NCBI RefSeq assembly: GCF_043641665.1
Contig: NC_092193.1
Span: 13,773,501-13,837,500, forward strand
DNA from: Enoplosus armatus
Taxonomy: Eukaryota > Chordata > Actinopteri > Centrarchiformes > Enoplosidae
Direction of reading: 5' to 3'
DNA: 64,000 nucleotides
Below are positions 43,241-54,507 of the stretch, one piece after another; positions within the stretch are counted from its first letter, which is position 1, and each line of letters opens with the position of its first letter. The notes beneath the pieces are model-generated. The model had not been told where the DNA came from and made no database searches. It saw only the letters and a list, made by a program, of their open reading frames with translations. The translations under genes were made by a program, and so were the position numbers.

Positions 43241-43435
43241 GTGCTGTGTTTCTCCTCTCATTTATTATTATTTATTATCTGTTCTTGAATGTGTCACCTG
43301 TCTGTCTATGTGGAAACCAGCCTGACTATGTCTCCCCACATTGACACAGACAACCTAAATGTGAGCCAATGAGCCACTCATTAAACCATAAGGCCGGCCA
43401 TTATCCTCACTGTCCGTTGACTTCACCACATCCTT

Positions 43436-43469
43436 ACACACACACACACACACACACATACACACACAG
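43436..43469. repeat. (AC)n microsatellite
   Basis: 34 bp of AC units with one AT step. Confidence 0.9.
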
Positions 43470-46400
43470 AGATGCAGTGTTGCACACAGTCACATATTCA
43501 CCACAGCTTAAGAATACTCTGTGTCAGGACACATAGAGGTTTGTGTGTTTGTATAGGTTTGCATTTGTGTGGCTTGTCAGTGTGTGTGCATAGCTCTGTC
43601 CATGTATGCTAAACAAGAGATCTAATTGTCTCCAGAGGTTTTTCTCTTGGAGGAATCAATAGACATTGTTTGTTGCACGTTCCTAGCCTAAGACTCACTT
43701 TCAGAACCATGTTATTTAATCCGATGACAAATAAGCCAGTTAAACTAATAGTTGAGCGGAGATGATGACTTCATGCTGATGACGATAAGGAGGTCGACAA
43801 CAATACCAACTATGGTGATCCTGAAATTAGCAAGAAATTTTATTTTTGCCACACCCTGCGTAGCACGGCTGTCCATGTGAGCTCTTTTCATCAATAACCT
43901 CTTTTCATAACAAAACAAACTTACAATGACAGTTTACAATAAAGTATGAATAAATAGTGTGTTCATCACTCCTTTTTTAATGTTGCCCTAACCCTTAAAC
44001 TAATTTTATGCAGACCTTACTGGGTGCCATCTCACAACCAACATGAAAGGTCCCATTATCAAAATAAATGCAGTTTATTCAGGGATGTATGTGATATAGA
44101 GGAGATATCGTGGATAGAGTAGCAGCCCTCAGCCTCTCAGTACGTGTGTGTGTGTGTGAGTACGAAAAAGAGACCGAGGAGAAACATGTCCACGTGTCCA
44201 TATATTCACTAGTGTGTATATGTGTGTACGTGAAGGTCAGTGAGGGCAGTATTGACATGCTATATTCTGAGCACATGGAGCAGCAGCAGCAGCAGCGAGG
44301 CCTGGGGTGTTGCATTTCCTCCAGTGTCCTCCACTGTGATGACCTGTCTCAGCACACTGTCACCCTGACTCCACCTCTGTCAATATGCTGAGACCACTCC
44401 TTTTTACTGAACAGCAGCAAACCAAAGGATAGTCTCCTTGATAGTCTCCTCCGCCTCTTTGTCTGCAGTCAAAGCTGAAAATAGGAAGCTCGGCCTAGAA
44501 GCTATTGTGTGTTAGTTAGGTTGCCGTAGCAGATGTTGCAATATAACAAGTAGCATATCAGTATTTTGCTTCAGATTAATCTCCACTCATACTGCACCAG
44601 TTATCCCCAGTGTGTTATTTCTTATGCGGGATTAGAGCCTTCAGTAAATCATGACTTGTGGTGTTAAGCTACGCTAAACTAGATTAATAATGTGTCACTC
44701 GGTCATTTTTCAGGAAGTCTTATCATAACTGTGAACCACACCCTCTTTCTTGTTGTCTCTAGCACTTAGTCACAATGACAACTTCAAGACCAGCCCAGAT
44801 TAGCAGCAAGCATGTTGCTTTGATTGCTCTAACTTTTCAATCAGTTAAGACATGCCTTAATGACAAAACAGCTCTCTGTGTTCAAGACAACCTGATAATG
44901 TCTGAGCGCCATCCATCACAGTCCACCGTGCAAATCGCTGGCAGGTTTTATGCATAGTTTGCGCTTTCAGTGGAGGTGAAGAGAAGGATTTCGACAGCCT
45001 CTTCAACTTGTTGAGAACAGATTTGTTTTGTGACTCATAACCAAGAGAAAGTAAAAGACGGGCAGGCTTGCTTTTCATGTCAGAAACTGTTTGTGCTGCT
45101 GAGGCATATGCTGGTGTCACATGACCAAGAGCTGATGGTGATATGCTGATATTTGAAGACACACTTCCTCTTCTTGCAGCCACGTAATGCTTCTACCACG
45201 TGTCCTAAAAGGTGATAGGAAGCACATGGTCTCGCTCGCTCGCTCTCTCGCCATCTTCCCTTCCTCCAGTGTGGTTGACCTTGCACCAGCTTGCAAGACC
45301 TTGGAGTCTGAGGGAGTGCTGCTGAGGATGCTGGAAGAGAACGCAGGCCAGACAGTCACATTGAGGGCACAAAGGCAGAGGCATGGGTGGAGTTGGGGAG
45401 GGTGGAAAGAGCAGGAAGACCAAAGAAGAGTAGGATCCACTGGTTAAAACAGCATGAATTCAGTGGTTACAGCAGAGAAGTAGATCATATTAAACAGTCA
45501 TCTATTTGAAATGGATGCATTGGAGAGAAAGAGCACCGGCAGTTAAAGTGGAATTAGATAGAGGGAGTGGCATACTGACAAGAAAGACCATAGAGATGAA
45601 GAAATCAATAGGGGAAGGATGGCCATGTCCAGACATGATGGATCATAATGAGCGCTCATTATCACTCTGGCACTGTCTTAAACCATACTACATCATCTCT
45701 CTCTCACAGATATGTGCTTGTCTGACTCTAATAGAAACCATAGTAACAGATCAGGCAGCCAGACAGAACGCAGGGGGCGTCAGCTTTTCATGCATCAAGT
45801 TATCACATTTTCTCATTTGATTGAAGACAGACCCTCATGCCTTTGGTTTCAGTGATAGGTGTCTCTATTCTACCTAATTAGTTCATGTCCAGCTGTGACT
45901 TGAGTTCAGTCTGATGAGTTCAGAGATGATCCTTGCTCACCTGAACTCAACTTATTGCAAAGTATATTTGGGTAGTAAAAGGGTGTTGCCAACTGCTGCT
46001 ATCAGACTGAGCTGTAGCAATAAATACATGCAACGTCAATGTTATGTGATATTAAGAACACAGGCCTAGGGCATACAGGGTTACACAGAAAGATTAGACT
46101 TGGCTGATTTGACATTTTCACATGCATGGGAATAGAAACATGCCCTTAGTAATGTAAACAAAAAAACAGCATGGCGGAGTATGTTGGACCAGTTTCATTC
46201 CAAAACAAGACATTTAATCCAGTCGCACTTAGTCAAAATGTTTTTTTGGCATGAAAACACCATCAAACTGAAAAAGAACTGCTTCTCATTATAAAAATAG
46301 CAGCATTTAATAAAATGCCATTATCTGTCATTTGAAAATGTTGAGCAGTGAGGTGATATGTCTTTTCTGTTTGTATCTTATTGAAAAGTTAATTTATTTT

Positions 46401-47170
46401 AGTTTCCCCTTTTAAGTGCATGATATGGGAGAGAATTCACTGTGTTAGTGTGTTTGTGTATTGTGGGGGTAGGGCAGTAGGGTAGTAGCGTTTCTGTTAT
46501 GATTATGTTTGCGCTCCAAAGGTCATTTCTAGCAGTAATGCTACTTTTGCTATCGTAGGGGTCATCCAAGGTGAAACTAAGCAGTTCCCTCCTTCACTCT
46601 CTCTTTCTCTGTAACATATATCCATATCGCTGGGTCATCACGACCTGGGCTGTGCTGCTGCAGGGCTCTGATATAGTGTGTTGCAGTGCTGTAATGCTAG
46701 CAGCAGTCCGTAGCATTGCTGAAGGTGCACATGCTGTTCTGGGAAAAGCGATTTCTCTACACAGGGTGTGGTGAGTTACCCTGCATGTGCGATAAGAGGA
46801 GAAATGGGCCCCCGGGAGCCCAGTCGTTCAAATTCCCTGTGCAAACCCCCGTACAATGGATTCACCAAAAATAGAAACCACTGGCAACATTACAAAACTC
46901 TGAGCGAAAAACACTCAGCAACCCATGATCTCTTCTGCATGTGATAAATGGGGAATTTGGTTTATGAGTGAAATAATAAACATGATAACATCACAAGTTT
47001 ACATCTGTGTGAAATCATCACTGGTACTTTTAATCTAGAAACGCTGGAGTTTATGGAGAATAATATTATCTAGGATCTTTCATGAAAGGTTGTTTGTTTG
47101 AAAGAAATTCAACATCCGTTCGCGAGAGATCAGGTAGTCATAGAAATAGTGAGCAGAGCTATTAGTTCAG

Positions 47171-47172
<2 letters not shown>

Positions 47173-47205
<33 letters not shown>
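47173..47205. repeat. (CT)16 microsatellite
   Basis: Uninterrupted CT run 650 bp before the mbnl coding exon. Confidence 0.9.
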
Positions 47206-47208
<3 letters not shown>

Positions 47209-47854
47209 TCGAGCAGCAAGCAGGTCAGCCTCCTCTTTGCTCCTCCCCCTGCTCTCACCTGGCGCTCAGCCCAGAATGTTGCTGCAATTCTGCTGGCTCT
47301 CATTGGTCCCCACTCTCACACCGCTTTGCAAGAAGGGAAATGACTAACCTCTTCTCCCTCATGCCCTGCCTCGACTTCCCCTCTGCTTTCACTCTCTTCC
47401 TTTCTTTCACCTCTAAACGCATTTGCAATGGCCGGCTTTGCTGTACTCCACTGTAAGTGATACAGGATTTGATCTGATTTCCCTGCGTCGACCAGAAGAG
47501 GTGGAAAGTTGTGAATGGCTGCTTTGTGCAATTTTGTGTGTGTGTGTGTGTGTTTGTGTGGCGTGGCGTGATGAGCGTGTGTGCGCACCATGTGTGTTTA
47601 GAGCACAGGGCGGGTGAAAGTTTTATTTGTTTTAGCCGACAGCCCTGCATTTCTGACATTTTTACATATTCTTCATTCCCACAGCTGCATAGCTTAGGAG
47701 TGGCATGACTTTAAAAAATACCGCAGGTCAGAACCTCCTATGAAAGATAGATGGAAGAGAAAATAAACCTGAAAGTTTTCTTTGGATGTGTGTCATCAGA
47801 CTAATCTCTCTTTCTGTCTTTCCCTCCTTTTTATCTCTCTCTATCTCTCCCCAG

Positions 47855-48654
47855 AGGAAGTGCCTTCCCTGATGTCTGCTGCAGCTTTGACCTGCTTCTA
47901 CAGCTAAAGCTCCACCCTCCCCCCCGCCTCGCTCGCTTGCTGCCACAGTAACACGAGTACAAGGACAGCGGCCACACCCTCCTCGCCACCTACGCTCCGA
48001 CCTGCTCGTCCATCCACCACCATCACCATCCACTCCTTGCAGCCGGGCTCCAGCCTCAGCTCTCCTCACCAGACGGCCCCGCTGCCTTATCAGCCTTACC
48101 ACAGCAGCACCAACACACCACCAGGCCCACGCAGCATCTCACCCACCTTGCCTTTAACCTTCGCCTTCGACCCTCTAAGCCTCCACTCGGTCCTCAGTGT
48201 CCTTAACCTCCCTGTAGCAGGCGACACCCAGACTATCACCTTTGTTGCCTGCTTCACCGCACCTAACCAGAGGGCTCTGGGTTTGGCCTGCTCGTCTGTT
48301 TGCCTCCTTGGCTTGTGAATGTTGAGACCGTTCAGCAAGCAGCACTGAGAGTGAAGCCAAGAGTGGCAACTTAATTGTTAGGCTAAGTCGTCTCCTGGAT
48401 ATAAACTCTGTGGTTGATTGATTATCCAATAACATTCACAACGTAACGTCGTCCTGCAGCATTTCACCTTGGAGCCCTCTCAATCAATAGGAACTTTATT
48501 TTGAATGTTTCATTTCGACATCACACACACGTATCACAGACCTTAACAACAAACAAACAAAAGACCTTAAAATTCTGGATTAAAACACTAGAGGTACTTT
48601 ATTCGCACTTGAACAGATTTCAGCTCGGAATACTCTTTTTGCCAGCGCGTCGCC
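47855..48654 (+). other. 5' untranslated leader of the mbnl coding exon, with three uORFs
   Basis: The acceptor is CTCTCCCCAG ending at 47854, after a long pyrimidine tract. The 800-nt leader is continuous with the coding part and contains three short upstream ORFs: 47872-47907 (11 codons plus stop), 48319-48348 (9 plus stop) and 48505-48546 (13 plus stop). None overlaps the main start. It also carries several TGCT/CGCT (YGCU-type) tetramers near its 5' end. Long leaders on the first coding exon are a known feature of vertebrate MBNL genes. Confidence 0.6.
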
Positions 48655-48828
48655 ATGGCGATGAACATGGCACACATCCGTGACACAAAGTGGCTGACAC
48701 TTGAGGTATGCAGGGAGTTCCAGAGGGGCACGTGCTCACGCTCCGACCAGGAGTGCAAGTTCGCTCATCCGGCCAAGAGCTGTCAGGTGGACAACGGACG
48801 GGTCATCGCTTGCTTCGACTCACTCAAG
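48655..48828 (+). CDS. mbnl1: Muscleblind-like splicing regulator, first coding exon (partial gene)
   Basis: RNA-binding regulator of alternative splicing and poly(A) choice that recognises YGCY motifs. Only the first 58 codons are in the window: the start has a strong context (CGCCATGG), and the exon ends at AAG|GTAAGA, the exact position and length (174 nt) of the conserved MBNL exon boundary. The first zinc finger is complete: Cys19, Cys27, Cys34, His38 (CX7CX6CX3H) in [21 protein letters not shown]. Cys53 opens the second finger in ACFDSLK, whose remainder is on an exon beyond the window. The paralogue is uncertain: CREFQRG matches MBNL1/MBNL3, while CSRSDxECKFAHP is closer to MBNL2. mbnl1 is a lean, not a firm call. 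The gene continues past 64000. Confidence 0.9.
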
Positions 48829-49460
48829 GTAAGAAAGGAGAGGCGAAGTGAACAGGAAGTCTGGAGGTCAGACCTCAGACAGACGGATTGGCCACAGATC
48901 AGAGACTGAACACATTCAGTCTGACAGTTCAGGCAGTTTGAGGGAATACATGGAGTTACAGTCTACATCATGCTAGAGCGCACCATCTGGCCACGACATG
49001 TGCTCTCCTTGGTCCCACCTATTTCTGGTCAGGTGACTGCAACATGTGATCAAGAGGCACGGGGGGGGGCTTTTTAGATTCAGGAAGCAGAAGTCAGGCG
49101 TTTGTAACACTGCACTGTGGAATTTTCTAGGACAAGCAGTGTTTTGACCGCTGTTTACTGCCCTTATTTCAAACAGGAGTCGATTAGGAGTCAGTCGCAT
49201 TCCCGACTGATTACACTGTACATAAACACTGTTGCATGGATTTACTACATCAGCACAGTACCTCTGGAGCTGATAAACACTGCTGTGTGCCAGCCTTTGA
49301 ATGGGAAAACACAGATGAATAGGCTGTCACATGTACAGACTCATATGGACGCCCTGAGCACAACACGTTTCAACAGCTAGAGAGGAACGAGGCAATAGCG
49401 TCATCATGTAGATCTCACTCAGTCAAACCACTTCCTGTGCAGAGGCCTAAGGGCAGTTAG

Positions 49461-49463
<3 letters not shown>

Positions 49464-49493
<30 letters not shown>
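49464..49493. repeat. (GT)15 microsatellite
   Basis: Uninterrupted GT run in the mbnl intron. Confidence 0.9.
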
Positions 49494-49496
<3 letters not shown>

Positions 49497-50863
49497 AGAG
49501 CGAAGTTGGGGGCAGATTTAGGGCAACGTATGCAGTAATTTTCCATTTTTAGGCAGCAGCAGAAAAAACACCTATTTTTCTTTTTCTCTCTCATTCTCTT
49601 TCTCTTTCACAATCTGTCTTTTTATCAGAGCACCAGATCTCTAGAGATGGGCGGACCTCAACCCAAAGTTTCCAGCATTGACACAAACCCACACAGGTTT
49701 GGCTGTGTGGGTGTGTGTCTTTCACTTCTGTTTGTATTCTGCCCCTGCAGACATCGGTGACTCGTGGTCATTGGCAATGTGTGAGCAGGGCAGGGTTAGG
49801 ATGAGGACAGCGTGTGTGAGTCGACTCATAGAACAGTGTTTATAGCCAGATGTGGACAGAGGAACATTGTCAAGCCCAAGCTGAACTCTTCCCAAGTTTC
49901 CTCACAATGTGCTAACGCCTGTGCGTGTGTGTGTTTATTACATCTTGAATCATATTTTCATAGTTTTCATAGTTTAATTTCTATCGGTGGAGATTGCCAC
50001 CATCATTCTCCCCAACCTCCGGGGAGTTTAATTGAAAAGTTAAATTGAAAGATCTGGGAACATTGCAACTTTGCTAAAAAGAAATCAGAAGGGGCCAGTC
50101 ACACAATCATACATGTTTTAAACAAACCCCCAGGTTTGCCAAACTTATTAGGAAGAGAAAACACAAATGGTAAAATATTACCCAAACTGTCAGTTCAGCA
50201 TCCATCATAGTTTACAGACCCAGTTCCTGCTTCAAGTTTGATGTATCATACCCACCATAGTGTGAAATGAGAGATTATGTGCTCATTTTTGGTTTTACCT
50301 CCTCATAGAGAAGTAGATAATCTGGTTAAACTGTTGGCTTGTTTACAACCTATGTTCTGACCCGATCCCCTGAATGCTCATTTATTTCCCTGTCGGACTT
50401 TCTAACCATTAGAATTGGTGGCCACTACTATAAAAAATAACACCTAAACTGTAAGAAGCTGGACTCCCAGCAGCAATCTAAGCATGAAATCCAAATGTTC
50501 TCCTGACTATCTTTATGTCAGAACCCCTCAGTTCAATACAATGACCACATGTAGACATTCATTGACAACACAGTGGAGCTTTTATCCGCAGGCGGAAGGA
50601 TCTCGATAGGTGAACATATGTTTAAATTATCATTCAAGCTATTGTAAAGGTCAGCCACTGGAAAGGAGTAGCTGGCAGATATATGGAGGCTTTTTGAAGG
50701 AACCAAGGGGCCTATTTTAGTAGTTTGGACTCATTTTCCACTAGGACTTGTGTATTAATGGAGATGGGTGATACTTTTTTTAACTCTTTGCCCCATTTTT
50801 TCCGCTGGTAATGAAAAACAGAGCAGGTCTCTAAAAACCCACAGTGGAAACAGCAGGAGAAAG

Positions 50864-50865
<2 letters not shown>

Positions 50866-50902
<37 letters not shown>
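50866..50902. repeat. (GA)n microsatellite
   Basis: 37 bp GA run, opposite in strand sense to the (CT)n run at 51289-51342, 390 bp away. Confidence 0.9.
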
Positions 50903-50907
<5 letters not shown>

Positions 50908-51284
50908 GAAGTCAGAAGTGAAGGCTGTTGATTCGTTAGTTGCATGTATATGCCAGAAGTTAAGACCTAAAATACAAACATATAGACACATTCACCACAT
51001 TGACCCACAAACGCACACACTGAGGAATCACACGTCCTACTTCATTTTCACACATGTTGAGTGGTTGAAATGGGATAAGTTCTGTATTTACTTGTGTTAC
51101 ATGAAGCCCACGTCGCTCCCCATTACTAGTCTTGCACCCCCTTCTTGGACACATGTGCACACACTTTCTGCCCATGAGAGAGGATCGGCCTTCTTCTAGA
51201 GAGGTGTATAATTAGAACAGGTCACACATGATCACCAGTGCATAGCTGAGCAGGTCACACCCAAACCCAGTCATTTCCCCAACA

Positions 51285-51288
<4 letters not shown>

Positions 51289-51342
<54 letters not shown>
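51289..51342. repeat. (CT)27 microsatellite
   Basis: 54 bp uninterrupted CT run. With the GA run at 50866-50902 it could pair as a hairpin in the mbnl pre-mRNA. Confidence 0.95.
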
Positions 51343-51346
<4 letters not shown>

Positions 51347-52405
51347 CTGTCTCTGGCCTCCTTTTTGCATGGTGAACACACACACATAGAAAAACATAGA
51401 CACACACATGCACGTACATGTGTCCTGCACTAAACTTGCACGCTTGTAGAGTCCACACTGAGGGAATATATTTGTGCCAGAAATAGCAAAATGAGTTAAA
51501 TTCATGGGAAGTTCATGGCAGCAAGACAATCAATCAGAACCAAGTTTTAATCTAGGCCACAAAATTAAAACTAAGTTGCGCTGTGTGTGTGTGCATAGCG
51601 TCCATGCACTGTTCACTGTGGCTGTTCACTGGCCTTACACTTGGCCTTAACCTCAGAGCGCAGCTCTTTCTGTTGCCTGTGTATCTGGTTGGTGCAGCAC
51701 AGACAGCGCAGCTATGTTGAAGCGGGGTAAATATTTGGAGAAGGATAACGACTGCCAGAACTCCCAGATTTAAAGTCAGCTTTGTAACTTTGTCTATTAA
51801 TGATTAACCACTGAGCAGACAGGTCAGGGAAAGATACGCTGATTCTAAATCTGTATGGACGATTCATATTTACAGCTAGGTTGAATATTGAGATCTGCTC
51901 TAATATGAATGCAAACAGAAAAACTCATGAGACAGGTGGAAAAGTGTGATGCAGCATGTGGTCCTTTGAACTGTATCTGACAAAAAGTAACCGACTTTGA
52001 ACCTTCAGTAGTTGTAATCGCTTGTGTTACTTGCTTCACTAAAGCATTCCTAATCAGATTGGAGTATAATAGTCAGAAGCTCATGCCTGCCTCATTAGTT
52101 TATACTAGAATGAGTCTGAAAAATATAGGTAACACTCTACTGTAACACTGCAGCTCCACCCCACCCACACAGACTGTCAGCTAATTTCAAGTACTGTACC
52201 ATCCCACTCTCTTTTGATGCAGGCCTATTCTAATCCACTTCTCCTTTACCCGTTTTCATTTCCTCATTTGCTAGTTTTCATTCTCCTCCCATCTTGGTAG
52301 CTCCTTCTACTTGTTTTCCCGCTTAGTCTGGTTTTTTTTTGCCTCATTTACTTCAGGCCACACCCATCCCTGGACAGGATGGTTCACATTACATCCTGGT
52401 AGACC

Positions 52406-52456
52406 CACACACACACACACACACACACAGACACACATATATATGGATATATATAT
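52406..52456. repeat. (AC)n/(AT)n compound microsatellite
   Basis: AC run followed by a short ATAT stretch. Confidence 0.85.
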
Positions 52457-52619
52457 ACTCACAAATATAAACCTGTGTGGTGTGAGTTTAGGGGCTAGAG
52501 TGACATCAACTGCGACCTTGTGTGAACCCAGCAGCAGGTCCTTGTTTACCCCCAACACTGCTGTCCATGTCATAAAAAAGGGAGTGCTAACCGTCTACCA
52601 TGGCGAACAGTTTTAATAT

Positions 52620-52621
<2 letters not shown>

Positions 52622-52658
<37 letters not shown>
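52622..52658. repeat. (AC)18 microsatellite
   Basis: Uninterrupted AC run. A short GT run follows at about 52736-52765. Confidence 0.9.
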
Positions 52659-52659
<1 letters not shown>

Positions 52660-52998
52660 CATAGACCTTGCACTTTGTCTACCTGCCAGCCTGACACACC
52701 CACTGTCATCATGTCTGAGTTCTGAGAAAAAGAAAGTGTGTGCGCGTGCGTGTGTGTGTGTGTGTGTTATATCTGTATTCGTAGTGCAGTTGCAGCGGGT
52801 TTCTTTGTGTTACCACACTGTTCTGAGCCAAGATTACATTCCTGCAGAGCAGAGGGCGGGTAAATACCTCTTATTTATCTCTCTCTGTGTCTCTCCCTCT
52901 CTCTAGCTGTCTGTGTCTCTATCTGTCTTTTCTCTCATTTTGCTGACCATATTTTGAGAGCATGTTTAGATTCAGTGGTTAGATGGAACAGCCAGGTT

Positions 52999-52999
<1 letters not shown>

Positions 53000-53036
<37 letters not shown>
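53000..53036. repeat. (AC)18 microsatellite
   Basis: Uninterrupted AC run in the mbnl intron. Confidence 0.9.
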
Positions 53037-53040
<4 letters not shown>

Positions 53041-54465
53041 GTATACACTGAGAGGTGGTTGGCCAGACAGACATGTGGGGTAAATATTAGCTGCGTTGCT
53101 AGTCGACAGTGGGATTTTTTATGATTTCAAACCAATTATCCAGCCAATCTCTGGGCAGTAAAATCAACACAGCATGCTCTCGCTGTGTGTGTATGCATAT
53201 GGTTCAGGAGGCTAATGTGTATTTGACACTGCTGTCACACACTGCACAGTACATTAAAAGACACGCTGCACATGGCCAACAGTTGTAATTTCTGTGGCCA
53301 GTGATGAACTAATAAAAACCAGAGCACAATTTAGTTGAAGTGTTTAATTTAGCTTGGCATAGCTTTATTTTAATCCTAGTTTAAAGCTTGTTTTTTGTTT
53401 CACTTTTTCTGGATGCTGCAATACATATTGAACATGAGTGTGAATAAACCTGAGAGGGAACGATCTGATGTATTAAACTGTCCACAGCATTTGACATAAA
53501 CAGATCAAACTTCCTCCTTGAATGTTGTCTAAATAGATCTGTGTCCCATTCAACACACAATACAAGTGCACTGTTTATCTGCACAACAGCCGCAAATGGG
53601 CGTGTGGAGTCCAAAGCCACTCATAGACGTGTGATCGTCACATTGCTGGCTTCACTGGCCCAAAAAAAACAGTGAGAAGGAAAGGAAATGGGACACCTGT
53701 GCGCAGTGTTACAATGTCAGAATCTGACCAAGACAAAGTCGTTTTCAGGATGAAGGTTTCATCACACCTGTGATCAGAATGGTTTGTTTTCCATAGCTCT
53801 GTGCTGATCTCCAGTCAGTGTTCTGCAGTGATGCTATAATTCAGACAGAGACTGTTTCCTGGATCCATATAGGTTTCCGTCCTCTGCAGTCGACGCATGG
53901 GATCTCCATCCTAATTGGATTTTTAATGGAATATCTGTGGGTGCATCCACAATGAAAATGTCTCTCCTAAATGAACAAGGCTAGGATTCAGTCATCCATA
54001 AGATTCTGCTTTTACTAGAGGAGAGCTGTTAATATCACAGCGTCGTCTGTTTGGCTGTGCTCAGTCTTCTCTGCTGATTAAAATGAGTGGGTTTCACTTG
54101 ATAAGAGCTGAGTCACATTACAGGGGCTTTTATTTTGGCAAGTGGGATCTTTTTACGTCTCTGTCTCCTGGTGTTGATGGTGTTTATTCTTGCGTCTTTC
54201 TCACTTTCATGCTGGAGAGATTTGTGGCTGGACCAGTCTAATCCAGGCCTTACGGACTCACACACACAGACATTCTTTGGTGCTGTTCTTTCCATGGTGT
54301 GTGCATCCTTGTCAGATCAGTGCGGCTGTGCGTCTTCTCTGTGAGCTTATGTGACGGAAGATCAACGACAACAGCCTGTCTTTTCTTCTCAGTGTCAGCC
54401 GTCCCTGTCCCTCCATCACACTGGGCCCCTTTATAACACCACTGATACAATGATTACTTCTCTAG

Positions 54466-54466
<1 letters not shown>

Positions 54467-54502
<36 letters not shown>
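54467..54502. repeat. (CT)18 microsatellite
   Basis: Uninterrupted CT run in the mbnl intron. Confidence 0.9.

Positions 54503-54507
<5 letters not shown>

Larger units (their letters stand above)
40105..47854 (+). other. Putative mbnl intron (between leader exons)
   Basis: No coding exon was recognised. It contains many microsatellites: (AC)n at 40325-40399 and 43436-43469, (GT)n at 40892-40934 and 41783-41816, and (CT)n at 47173-47205. It also has one decayed interspersed repeat (43011-43240). The intron ends in a 50-nt pyrimidine-rich tract before the acceptor CCCCAG at 47854. Confidence 0.45.

Noticed and set aside
44278..44297. Short (CAG)n run in the mbnl region
   Set aside because: Only about six units, and the sense transcript would carry CAG rather than the CUG that sequesters MBNL; an ordinary short repeat.
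48037..48318. 93-codon frame inside the mbnl leader
   Set aside because: It starts at a TTG rather than ATG and has no conserved motif; the true start is the CCCH-finger ATG at 48655.
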